NCBI GenBank assembly: GCA_025464545.1
Contig: JAODMA010000248.1
Coordinates: 1 to 6,638, forward strand
Direction of reading: 5' to 3'
Origin: Arthrobacter sp.
GTDB lineage: Bacteria > Actinomycetota > Actinomycetes > Actinomycetales > Micrococcaceae
DNA: 6,638 nucleotides
The position numbers were made by a program, and so were the translations under genes. Position 1 is the stretch's first letter. The number at the start of each line of letters is the position of its first letter. The notes beneath the pieces are model-generated. The model was not told the origin of the DNA, did no database searches, and was given only the letters and a program-made list of their open reading frames with translations. Shown here in pieces: positions 1-6,113 of this stretch.

Positions 1-22
1 CGGGCGCAGACGAGCGCGGGAC

Positions 23-1093
23 CTAGAGGATGTTCAGTTCCCGGAGGCCTTTGGACAGGCCAGCGCCGTCGGGAGAGTAGATCCACGGGACAGACGAACC
101 GGTGTGGTCGCCGGACTCGGAGTGTCCACCGGCCAGCACGGCTTCGCCGGCTGAGAGCTGGCGGATGCCGATGGCGGCCACCCGGTCTCCGTGTTGCCGG
201 GCGAAGTGCGAGTAGATCGCTTCATCGTGCTGGCCGTTATCCCCGAAAAGCAGCCAGCGCATGTTCGGGAACTCCTCCGCCAGCAGTTCCAGGTTCCGGC
301 GCTTGTGCTCCTGCCCGCTGCGGAACCAGCGGTCGTTGGTCAGGCCCCAGTCGGTGAGCAGCAGGGCGCCGGGCGGGTACATGTTGCGCGTGATAAAGCG
401 GGCCAGGGTTGGAGCGGCATTCCACGGCCCGGTGGACAGATAGATCACCGGTGCCTCCGGATGCTTCACCAGGAGACGGTCCATCAGCACCGCCATGCCG
501 GGCGTCGCCATCCGGGCCCGCTCGTTCAGGACGAAGGTGTTCCACAGTGCCAGGAAGGGCCGGGGGAGGGCGGTGACCATGATCGTGTCGTCGATGTCCG
601 AGACGATCCCCAGTTCGGTGTCCGGGGAAATGACGAAGATCTGCGACTTCACCGGTTCGGTTCCTTCGGCGCGCAGCTCGGCCGTGTGCCAGCCGGGAGC
701 GAGGGACACCTGGACAACCGTGTCCACGAGCCCGCCGCGGTCCGCGTGGTCCCGGGCGGTGACGCCGCCGATTTCGATTTCCACTTCGGTGAACTGGATC
801 GGCACGCTTGTGAACGCCCGCCAGCCCCGGACATTCTGGTTTCCGTTCTGCGCCGCCTGCTCCGCCGGGGTGCCGGGCATCGGCTTGCTGGTGAGCACCA
901 CCCGCCCGAGCACACGGACCCAGCTGGTGGAACCGTAACCCTGGTAGGCAACGGTCTGCGGAATGAAGTGCCAGCGCCTGGCCGCCTTCAACCGCAGCCG
1001 GTTAACGGAGTCCGAAAACCAGTGGGCAAACCGGAAGACTTTGTTCCCGGAGACCGATGGCTGCTGGGGTGTGTGCTGCGACGCCAATTCCAT
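23..1093 (-). CDS. APP1-domain (DUF2183) HAD-like phosphatase
   Basis: The 356-residue protein carries the DUF2183/APP1 catalytic domain, named after yeast App1 phosphatidate phosphatase, a Mg-dependent HAD-type enzyme. Visible motifs are DIDDT at residues 166-170 (nucleophile and acid Asp), STGPWN at 220-225, a basic HKRR segment at 263-266 (likely the HAD lysine) and GDNGQHD at 284-290. The N-terminal half (about 45-155) is the beta-rich accessory region usual in bacterial homologues. No signal peptide or membrane segment is seen, so it is probably cytosolic. The reading frame stays open upstream to 1327, but that part is low-complexity and overlaps the DUF72 gene, so I reject it. ATG at 1093 fits, although GGAGG lies only 1 nt before it. 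The TTG two codons later (1087) has the same GGAGG at 7 nt and may be the true start. It lies 61 bp behind the DUF72 gene, so cotranscription is plausible. The substrate in bacteria is not established; lipid phosphate is an inference from yeast. Confidence 0.88.
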   Translation of the reverse strand: MELASQHTPQQPSVSGNKVFRFAHWFSDSVNRLRLKAARRWHFIPQTVAYQGYGSTSWVRVLGRVVLTSKPMPGTPAEQAAQNGNQNVRGWRAFTSVPIQFTEVEIEIGGVTARDHADRGGLVDTVVQVSLAPGWHTAELRAEGTEPVKSQIFVISPDTELGIVSDIDDTIMVTALPRPFLALWNTFVLNERARMATPGMAVLMDRLLVKHPEAPVIYLSTGPWNAAPTLARFITRNMYPPGALLLTDWGLTNDRWFRSGQEHKRRNLELLAEEFPNMRWLLFGDNGQHDEAIYSHFARQHGDRVAAIGIRQLSAGEAVLAGGHSESGDHTGSSVPWIYSPDGAGLSKGLRELNIL

Positions 1094-1154
1094 GCCTCCA
1101 CTCTGCCACAGCCGTCGGCTCTTCAAACGGACGGCGTCCGGAGGAAGTGCCGGT

Positions 1155-1886
1155 TCAGGCCCCGCCCAGCAGCCACCGCAGCGTGAGGGCGTTGCGCACG
1201 GCATTGCCGCCGCCGTCGTTGTTGAAATACACGAAGACGTCCTTTCCGGTGGCCCGCCATTCCCTGATCCGGTCCGCCCACCAGCGCAGCTCGTCGTCCG
1301 AATACGACCCGCCATAGAGGTGCTCATGGTCCGGTCCGTGCAGCCGGACGTAGACGAACGGTGCCGTGGCGCGGAGGATGCAGGGAAGCCCCGCGCCGCT
1401 CATGACGCAATACGCCGCCTGGTGCCGCTCCAACAGGGCATAGACCTCGGGGTGGTCCCAACTGGGGTGGCGGAACTCGACACTGACGCGGATCCAGTCC
1501 GGCAGCGCGGCGAGGAAGTAGCCCAGCCGGGCGTCGTCGCGTGCGAAATCAGGCGGCAGCTGGACCAGCAGCACGGCCCGCTTGTCGCCCAGCTCGTGCC
1601 AGCAGTGGACGATCCGCTCCACCCAGACGTCGGGGGAGTAGAGCTTCTTGCCGTGGGTCAGGCCGCGCGGAGCCTTCACCGACAGGAGAAATCCCTCCGG
1701 CAACCGGCGGCGCCAGCTCGCGAAGGAAACGTCCCGCGGCCAGCGGTAGAAGCTGGCGTTCAGTTCCACTGTCGTGAAGCGGGCCGCATAGTGTGCCAAC
1801 CGGTCGCGTGCAGGCAGCCCCGGCGGGTAGAGCACGTGTTCCCAGTGGTCGTAGCTCCACCCGGAAGTGCCGATCTGCAGTGTCAC
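1155..1886 (-). CDS. DUF72 (YecE-like) family protein
   Basis: This 243-residue protein is a full-length member of the DUF72/YecE family, which has a TIM-barrel-like fold and no settled biochemical function. Family hallmarks are all present: GTSGW at residues 6-10, YPPG at 20-23, the TTVELNASFYRWP block at 38-50, SVKAPRGLTH at 69-78, QLPP at 109-112, VEFRHPSW at 136-143, VRLHG at 180-184 and VYFNND at 219-224. The start is GTG (1886), with GGAGG on the minus strand at 1897-1901, 10 nt upstream. The gene leads a likely two-gene minus-strand unit with the APP1-type phosphatase and is divergent from the GH15 gene. The shared 136-bp intergenic region holds a strong inverted repeat that could control both. 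Family assignment is firm; no role can be given. Confidence 0.92.
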   Translation of the reverse strand: MTLQIGTSGWSYDHWEHVLYPPGLPARDRLAHYAARFTTVELNASFYRWPRDVSFASWRRRLPEGFLLSVKAPRGLTHGKKLYSPDVWVERIVHCWHELGDKRAVLLVQLPPDFARDDARLGYFLAALPDWIRVSVEFRHPSWDHPEVYALLERHQAAYCVMSGAGLPCILRATAPFVYVRLHGPDHEHLYGGSYSDDELRWWADRIREWRATGKDVFVYFNNDGGGNAVRNALTLRWLLGGA

Positions 1887-1959
1887 CCTGTCCCAACCTC
1901 CGTTCCTACGCCCGTTGGCAACCAGGGCGCTCCGGACTGCTCCGGCCCCCGGAAGCCCG

Positions 1960-1992
1960 GGACTAGGATCCGGCCTCCTTGGATCCTAGTCC
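1960..1992. promoter_or_regulatory. Perfect 12-bp inverted repeat between divergent genes
   Basis: The arms GGACTAGGATCC (1960-1971) and GGATCCTAGTCC (1981-1992) are exact reverse complements separated by 9 nt (GGCCTCCTT). A mismatch-tolerant extension outward adds a few more GC pairs. It lies 74 bp upstream of the DUF72 start and 21-30 bp upstream of the possible GH15 starts. Nothing ends here, so it is unlikely to be a terminator. A divergent operator, or a structured 5' leader for GH15, is more likely. A TTGGAT hexamer (1979-1984) overlaps the right arm and could serve as a -35 element, but I cannot match it to a well-spaced -10. Confidence 0.6.
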
Positions 1993-2013
1993 GGGACAAA
2001 AGCGTATGGCACT

Positions 2014-3816
2014 GTGAGTCCCATGGCCCGCATCGAGGATTATGCAATAGTCGGAGATCTGCACACTGCCGCCCTGATCAGCACGGAAGGATCCATCGAC
2101 TGGCTGTGCCTGCCGCGCTTCGACTCGCCTGCCTGCTTCAACGCCCTGGTGGACACCCCGGAGGCAGGGCGTTGGCTCCTGGCCCCGGAGGGCGGCGGCG
2201 AATGCACCAGGCGGCACTACCGCCACGGCACGCTGATCCTGGAAACCGAGTGGGAGACACCAACCGGCAAAGTCAGGGTCATCGACTTCATGCCGCCGCG
2301 CGACGGGGTAGCGGACATCGTACGGATCGTGGTGGGGGTCCGCGGTGCTGTCCGAATGCGCGGCGAGCTGACCCTGCGTTTTGACTACGGGCACATCGTC
2401 CCCTGGGTCCGCCATGACGAACACGGAATCCATGCCGTCGCCGGGCCCGACGCCGCCTACCTCGTGACGGACGCGCCGCTGCGTGGCGAGCGGATGCATA
2501 CGATCAGCGACTTCACCGTCCGGGCCGGGGATCGGGTGCCCTTCGTGCTGACCTGGACGCCAAGCCACCTCTACCGCCCTCGTTCCGTGGACCCCGAGGA
2601 GGTCCTCGACGCCACCGAGTCCTTCTGGCTCGAGTGGTCCGCCCGATGCACCGTCACCGGCCCCTACCGAAAAGCCGTCCAGCGCTCGCTGATCATCCTG
2701 AAGGCGCTGACGTTTGCTCCCACCGGCGGGATCGTGGCCGCCGTGACAACGTCGCTGCCCGAGGAACTGGGCGGCACCCGCAATTGGGACTACCGCTTCT
2801 GCTGGCTCCGCGACGCCACCCTGACGCTTCAGGCGCTGCTGGCCGCCGGCTACACGGAGGAGGCCGCCTCGTGGCGGGACTGGCTGCTCCGGGCCGTGGC
2901 CGGAGACCCGGCTGACCTGCAGATCATGTACGGCATCCACGGCGAGCGCCGGCTGCCGGAATTGGAACTTCCGTGGTTGCGGGGCTACGAGGGCTCCTTT
3001 CCGGTGCGGATCGGAAACGGCGCGGCCGGACAGCTGCAGCTGGATGTCTGGGGCGAGGTTCTGGACTGCCTGTCGCTGACGAGGAACTCGCTCCTGGAGC
3101 ACACGGACGAATCGTGGGACGTCCAGGTGGCGCTGATGGAGCATCTGGAAAAGGCCTGGAGCTGGCCGGACAACGGGCTCTGGGAGATGCGCGGACCGAG
3201 GCGGCATTTCACCCATTCGAAGGTCATGGCCTGGGTTGCCGCGGACCGCATGGTCAAGGGCGTCCGGGACTTCGGCCTGGCGGGCCCGGCCGACCGCTGG
3301 GAGGAGCTGCGCGACACCATTCGCGCCGAGGTGATGGAAAAAGGCTTCGATGCCGAACGCAACACCTTCGTTCAGTCCTACGGGAGCCGCGAACTGGACG
3401 CCAGCCTGCTGCTGATCCCCCGGGTGGGATTCCTGCCGCCTGATGACCCGCGGGTGATCGGAACGATCGACGCCGTTCAGCGCGAACTCACCCATGACGG
3501 TTTCCTGCGCCGTTATAAGCCAGCCGAAACCGATGACGGCCTGCCCGGCGGGGAGGGAGTGTTTCTTGCCTGTTCGTTCTGGCTGGTCGAGGCCCTGCTG
3601 GGGGCGGGCCGGCATCACGAGGCCAGGAACCTGTTCCAGCGGCTGCTGGCGCTGCGCAACGACGTCGGGCTCCTCAGCGAGGAATGGAGCGTTGAGGACG
3701 GCCGGCAACTCGGCAATACCCCGCAGGCGTTCAGCCACTTTGCCCTTGTGCTCAGTGCCCTGGAACTTCATGAAGACGCCGTCCACCGCAGCGACATCCC
3801 GCTCCCGGGCGGCTGA
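2014..3816 (+). CDS. GH15 family glycoside hydrolase (putative trehalase/glucoamylase-like)
   Basis: This 600-residue enzyme belongs to glycoside hydrolase family 15, the inverting glucoamylase/trehalase family with an (alpha/alpha)6 barrel. The N-terminal beta domain contains IEDYAIVGDLHTAALI near residues 7-22 and the GSIDWLCLPRFDSP substrate-side loop at 26-39. The barrel follows: RNWDYRFCWLRDA at 256-268, YEGSFPVRIGNGAAGQLQLD at 325-344, GLWEMRG at 388-394 (general acid candidate Glu391), HSKVMAWVAADR at 401-412, and LLSEEW at 553-558 (general base candidate Glu556 or Glu557). Length and architecture match the cytosolic actinobacterial/archaeal trehalase-like branch; no signal peptide is visible. 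Trehalase is an inference; oligosaccharide hydrolysis is the alternative. The start is unsettled: GTG 2014 or ATG 2023 (family members usually begin close to the IEDYA motif). Neither has a clear Shine-Dalgarno. A divergent inverted repeat lies just upstream and a hairpin just after the stop. Confidence 0.93.
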   Translation: MSPMARIEDYAIVGDLHTAALISTEGSIDWLCLPRFDSPACFNALVDTPEAGRWLLAPEGGGECTRRHYRHGTLILETEWETPTGKVRVIDFMPPRDGVADIVRIVVGVRGAVRMRGELTLRFDYGHIVPWVRHDEHGIHAVAGPDAAYLVTDAPLRGERMHTISDFTVRAGDRVPFVLTWTPSHLYRPRSVDPEEVLDATESFWLEWSARCTVTGPYRKAVQRSLIILKALTFAPTGGIVAAVTTSLPEELGGTRNWDYRFCWLRDATLTLQALLAAGYTEEAASWRDWLLRAVAGDPADLQIMYGIHGERRLPELELPWLRGYEGSFPVRIGNGAAGQLQLDVWGEVLDCLSLTRNSLLEHTDESWDVQVALMEHLEKAWSWPDNGLWEMRGPRRHFTHSKVMAWVAADRMVKGVRDFGLAGPADRWEELRDTIRAEVMEKGFDAERNTFVQSYGSRELDASLLLIPRVGFLPPDDPRVIGTIDAVQRELTHDGFLRRYKPAETDDGLPGGEGVFLACSFWLVEALLGAGRHHEARNLFQRLLALRNDVGLLSEEWSVEDGRQLGNTPQAFSHFALVLSALELHEDAVHRSDIPLPGG

Positions 3817-3820
3817 GCCC

Positions 3821-3840
3821 GGCTAGCCGAACCGGTAGCC
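3821..3840 (+). terminator. Hairpin after the GH15 stop, possible terminator
   Basis: Four bases after the GH15 stop, GGCTA (3821-3825) and CCG (3827-3829) can pair with CGG (3833-3835) and TAGCC (3836-3840). This gives an 8-bp stem with one bulged G and an AAC loop. There is no T-run afterwards, so it is at best a weak or U-independent terminator, a type proposed for GC-rich actinobacteria. Position is the main support. Confidence 0.4.
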
Positions 3841-3898
3841 AGCGCCGCTTGCTGGTGGCACTCTTTGCCGTATCGAAACGACCTCAAAGGAGAATGCC

Positions 3899-3998
3899 AT
3901 GTCCCTGGCAAAGGAAGAGCCTTTTCGAGTTCGAAGGTCCCCGGATCGCCTGGTTCAAGGACCCTGCCGAGAATGTCCTCTCCGTGACCAGAGCTAGC
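3899..3998 (+). pseudogene. VOC/glyoxalase-superfamily gene relic with internal deletion
   Basis: A strong ribosome binding site (AAAGGAG, 3886-3892) precedes ATG 3899 by 6 nt. That frame encodes only 32 residues of unremarkable sequence before TAG at 3995-3997. In a different frame, the stretch 3921-3998 reads LFEFEGPRIAWFKDPAENVLSVTRAS. This resembles the C-terminal end of VOC (glyoxalase/bleomycin-resistance/dioxygenase) proteins, which commonly finish with an IAWFKDPxGNxLSV-type strand. VOC proteins are usually about 115-130 residues, so roughly 90 are missing. The simplest reading is that start region and C-terminal coding end were joined by an internal deletion that also shifted the frame. 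The usual Gly of DPxGN is Glu here, one base change away, which fits relaxed selection. No ancestral substrate can be assigned. The alternative is that the 32-residue frame is a real small protein using a captured start signal. Confidence 0.62.
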
Positions 3999-4037
3999 GC
4001 CGCCCGCCGGGGCCGCTTGCGTGTCGGGCCCGCCGCC

Positions 4038-4089
4038 TGGTTTTCCCCGGCGCGTCAATAAGTATACTTACTAATATCCCAACGTGGGA
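4038..4089 (+). promoter_or_regulatory. AT-rich promoter island with two palindromes upstream of the DUF1508 gene
   Basis: In otherwise very GC-rich DNA, 4056-4077 is mostly A and T. It contains the perfect 12-bp palindrome TAAGTATACTTA (4059-4070), which embeds TATACT (4063-4068), a near-consensus -10 hexamer. GTTT at 4040-4043 lies 16 nt before AAGTAT, which loosely recalls the GTTT...GGGTAT layout of SigB/SigF-type stress promoters, but the match is partial. A second inverted repeat, TCCCA-ACG-TGGGA (4077-4089), follows just before the ribosome binding site and would lie in the 5' leader. Promoter plus overlapping operator is my inference. Confidence 0.5.
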
Positions 4090-4109
4090 AAAGGATTAAG
4101 GAGTATGCG

Positions 4110-4421
4110 ATGGCTGGATGTTTCGAGCTCGTGGACGCGCCCGACGGCGGTTACCGGATTCGGATGCTGGACGGAGCAGGACACTTGATGGCGGTCTCGG
4201 TGACGTTTCCCACCAAGCGGGCCGCCGTCGCCGGTGTGGCACAGGCCCGTGAGATCGCCGGGACGGGCCTGATCCGGGACAGCAGCACCGGCGGCCAGCC
4301 CGTGGTGAAGGGCAGCCCGTTGCCTCGGATCAGTCGGAGGACTTCAGGCGGAACCAACCGCGGCACCCCGCTGAGCGGTGGGGCGCCCGCGGCCGGGAAG
4401 AGGGCACATGCACACAACTGA
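4110..4421 (+). CDS. DUF1508 (YegP-like) domain protein
   Basis: The first half of this 103-residue protein matches the DUF1508/YegP fold: FELVDAPDGGYRIRMLDGAG at residues 5-24, then LMAVSVTFPTKRAAVAGVAQ and a closing ...GLIRD near 53-57. The family is small, widespread and of unknown biochemical role. ATG 4110 has AAGGAG (4098-4103) 6 nt upstream. Residues from about 60 onward are Gly/Pro/Arg/Ser-rich, not recognisable, and run into the next gene, so the functional unit may be only the first 60-65 residues. It is preceded by an AT-rich promoter-like island and overlaps the HAD gene start by 14 bp, which suggests translational coupling. Domain assignment is fairly firm; function is unknown. 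Confidence 0.78.
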   Translation: MAGCFELVDAPDGGYRIRMLDGAGHLMAVSVTFPTKRAAVAGVAQAREIAGTGLIRDSSTGGQPVVKGSPLPRISRRTSGGTNRGTPLSGGAPAAGKRAHAHN

Positions 4422-5142
4422 CCCCGTCGCGGACGGCCCGCCTCAGCACGGGGGTCAGCGCAGGGCCGCGGTACTGTTCGACGTCGACGGCACCCTGGTC
4501 GATTCGTCGTATATCCACACCCTGGCCTGGTGGCAGGCCTTTCGGCAGGCCGGCTACGACGTGCCGATGGCCAGCATTCACCGCTCGGTGGGGATGGGCG
4601 GGGACAGGATCCTCGACAGCCTGCTCCCGTCCGGCCGGGAGGCCTCCGAGGACAGCACCATCATGACCTCGCATGCGGCCGTCTTCTCCACCTTCTGGCC
4701 GGCCCTCCGTCCCTTGGAGGGCGCCAAGGACCTGCTGGCGCAATGCCATGAAAGCGGTCTGGCCGTCGCGCTGGCCTCGTCGGCACGGGAGCGCGACCTT
4801 GAGGCCTTGCGGTCCACAATCGAGGCGGACGCCTACATAGATGCGGCCACGAGTTCCAGCGACGCGAAGGAAAGCAAGCCCGCCCCGGATATCCTCGTCG
4901 CGGCCCTGAAAGCCCTGGGCGTGCAGGCCTCGGATGCCGTCTACGTGGGCGACGCCGTGTGGGACGTCTACGCTGCCGGCAAGCTCGACATTCCGGTTAT
5001 CGGATTGACCTGTGGCGGCACCAGCGAAGCGGAACTGCGGGACGCCGGAGCGGTTGAGATCTACGCAAATCCCCGGGCGCTGCTGGAGAATCTGGCGGCC
5101 AGCGAGATCGGGAAACTCAGCGCCCGTGTGCGGCAGGGGTGA
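4408..5142 (+). CDS. HAD-superfamily (subfamily IA) phosphatase
   Basis: This 244-residue protein has all four haloacid dehalogenase motifs: DVDGTL at residues 25-30 (nucleophile Asp25, acid/base Asp27), ASSA at 123-126 (motif II Ser), Lys157 in KPAPD, and GDAVWD at 181-186 (Mg-binding Asp182 and Asp186). A helical C1-type cap occupies about residues 32-105, as in phosphoglycolate phosphatase and beta-phosphoglucomutase relatives. It likely hydrolyses a small phosphomonoester in the cytosol; the exact substrate cannot be read from the sequence. ATG 4408 follows a purine-rich GGAAGAGGG stretch and gives a compact protein. GTG 4378, ten codons upstream, is an alternative start. It overlaps the DUF1508 gene by 14 bp, so the two are probably cotranscribed. 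The CHAD gene converges on it with 16 bp between the stops. Confidence 0.9.
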   Translation: MHTTDPVADGPPQHGGQRRAAVLFDVDGTLVDSSYIHTLAWWQAFRQAGYDVPMASIHRSVGMGGDRILDSLLPSGREASEDSTIMTSHAAVFSTFWPALRPLEGAKDLLAQCHESGLAVALASSARERDLEALRSTIEADAYIDAATSSSDAKESKPAPDILVAALKALGVQASDAVYVGDAVWDVYAAGKLDIPVIGLTCGGTSEAELRDAGAVEIYANPRALLENLAASEIGKLSARVRQG

Positions 5143-5158
5143 CGAACGGTTCCTGGCC

Positions 5159-6052
5159 CTAGGGATGCCCGGGGAACTTCCGCCAGATCCTGACGAAGTC
5201 CGCTTCCGCCCCGGCCGCCAGGCCCTCCTCCCTGGCATGCAGCCGGCCGAAGCTGAAGCCGCTCCCGCCGGTGGGCCGGGCCCGCCGTCCCAGCTCGGCC
5301 AGTAGGGTCCGGGACATCACAGTGTCATGGTGCAGGCCCAGGGTGGTCTGGATCCGGCGCGCCGCCTTGGCCGTCTTCCGGATCCGCTTTCCGGCGCTGC
5401 CTCGGCTTCCGCGGACGGTGGCCGCCAGTTCGGCGCAATAGCGTAGTCGCTTCGCCGCCTTCCGGACCTCGTGCAGGCGGGCATCCCGGTCCAGGGCGTT
5501 GCCGTGGGATGGGTCAGTGAGATCCGCCACCGCACGGAGCAGGCGGGCGGTGTCCCTGGAAACGGCTTTCTTGAAGGCTTTGCGCGGAGGCCGCGAGGCG
5601 CGCTGTGACAACTTCCCGGTGGTGAGCAGCGACTCCAGGCTGGTGACCAACCGGGCGTAGCGCTCGCTGTCGAGGGCCGCGAGGACGCCCTGATGTCCGG
5701 CCGCTGCCTCCGCGTCGAGTTCCGCGTCGATGAGCTGGGCGGGCACGAGATTGGTGAATTCCCTGGGCTCGGCCGCGAGCAGTTCGCGGAGCCTCCCCTG
5801 CACGACCCGGGGATCCCGGGCGGCGCCCAGCGCCACGGAGAGCCAGCGCAGCTCGGATCGGACGTCCTCGGCCTCGCCGGTACTAAACAATTTGCGGCTG
5901 CTGGCCAGAAGGGAGCGCAGCCTCCGGGCCGCCACCCGCATCTGGTGCACGGATTCGGTCTCGCCTTCCCGGACACCAGGTGCGTGCCGCCGCAGTTCAC
6001 TGAGCTGTTGTTCCAGATAGCTCAGCAGAACGTCCCCGGCGGTGGTGGCCAT
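5159..6052 (-). CDS. CHAD domain-containing protein
   Basis: This 297-residue helical protein is one CHAD (conserved histidine alpha-helical) domain. The duplicated signature is present: HQMRVAARRLRS at residues 36-47 and HEVRKAAKRLRYCAE at 194-208, with the conserved LGLHHD at 238-243 and a GAARDPRV stretch at 76-83 corresponding to the usual RDxDV region. The many Arg and Lys residues line a basic groove in known CHAD structures, which bind inorganic polyphosphate. Many family members are fused to a CYTH domain; this one stands alone. ATG 6052 is supported by an AAGGTG-like site on the minus strand a few nt upstream. It is divergent from the small membrane protein gene and convergent with the HAD phosphatase. 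Polyphosphate association is family knowledge, not something the sequence proves. Confidence 0.92.
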   Translation of the reverse strand: MATTAGDVLLSYLEQQLSELRRHAPGVREGETESVHQMRVAARRLRSLLASSRKLFSTGEAEDVRSELRWLSVALGAARDPRVVQGRLRELLAAEPREFTNLVPAQLIDAELDAEAAAGHQGVLAALDSERYARLVTSLESLLTTGKLSQRASRPPRKAFKKAVSRDTARLLRAVADLTDPSHGNALDRDARLHEVRKAAKRLRYCAELAATVRGSRGSAGKRIRKTAKAARRIQTTLGLHHDTVMSRTLLAELGRRARPTGGSGFSFGRLHAREEGLAAGAEADFVRIWRKFPGHP

Positions 6053-6077
6053 GCTTCACCTTACTTCCAGGGCGCAA

Positions 6078-6113
6078 GCGACGGATGCTCCGGGCCGGCG
6101 TTAGAGTGTGTGC
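6078..6113 (+). promoter_or_regulatory. Likely leaderless promoter of the small membrane protein
   Basis: TAGAGT (6102-6107) fits the actinobacterial TANNNT -10 pattern and ends 6 nt before ATG 6114, so transcription would begin at or next to the start codon. A GCGACG hexamer (6078-6083), sharing the GAC core of TTGACA, is 18 nt further upstream. No Shine-Dalgarno precedes the ATG, which is consistent with a leaderless mRNA. Confidence 0.5.

Noticed and set aside
191..1186. 331-codon plus-strand open frame antisense to the APP1-type phosphatase
   Set aside because: It is the complement of a gene with intact DIDDT and GDNGQHD motifs, and its own product is compositionally biased without recognisable features.
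1094..1327. N-terminal extension of the APP1-type phosphatase frame up to 1327
   Set aside because: The added 78 residues are low-complexity Ser/Thr/Gly/Pro-rich and overlap the 3' end of the DUF72 gene; they look like read-open shadow sequence.
963..2384. 473-codon plus-strand open frame spanning the DUF72 gene and the GH15 start
   Set aside because: It is antisense to a clear DUF72 gene, then out of frame within GH15, with no domain and no ribosome binding site.
1963..3786. 607-codon open frame on the minus strand opposite GH15
   Set aside because: The opposite strand encodes a full GH15 protein with all family motifs. The antisense product is low in recognisable motifs and rich in Arg/Gly/Gln/Pro, as expected for a shadow frame in high-GC DNA.
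5149..5177. Possible bidirectional terminator between the convergent HAD and CHAD genes (GTTCC/GGAAC arms)
   Set aside because: The stem is only 5 bp plus a weak asymmetric inner pairing, has no T-run on either strand, and lies partly inside the CHAD coding end.
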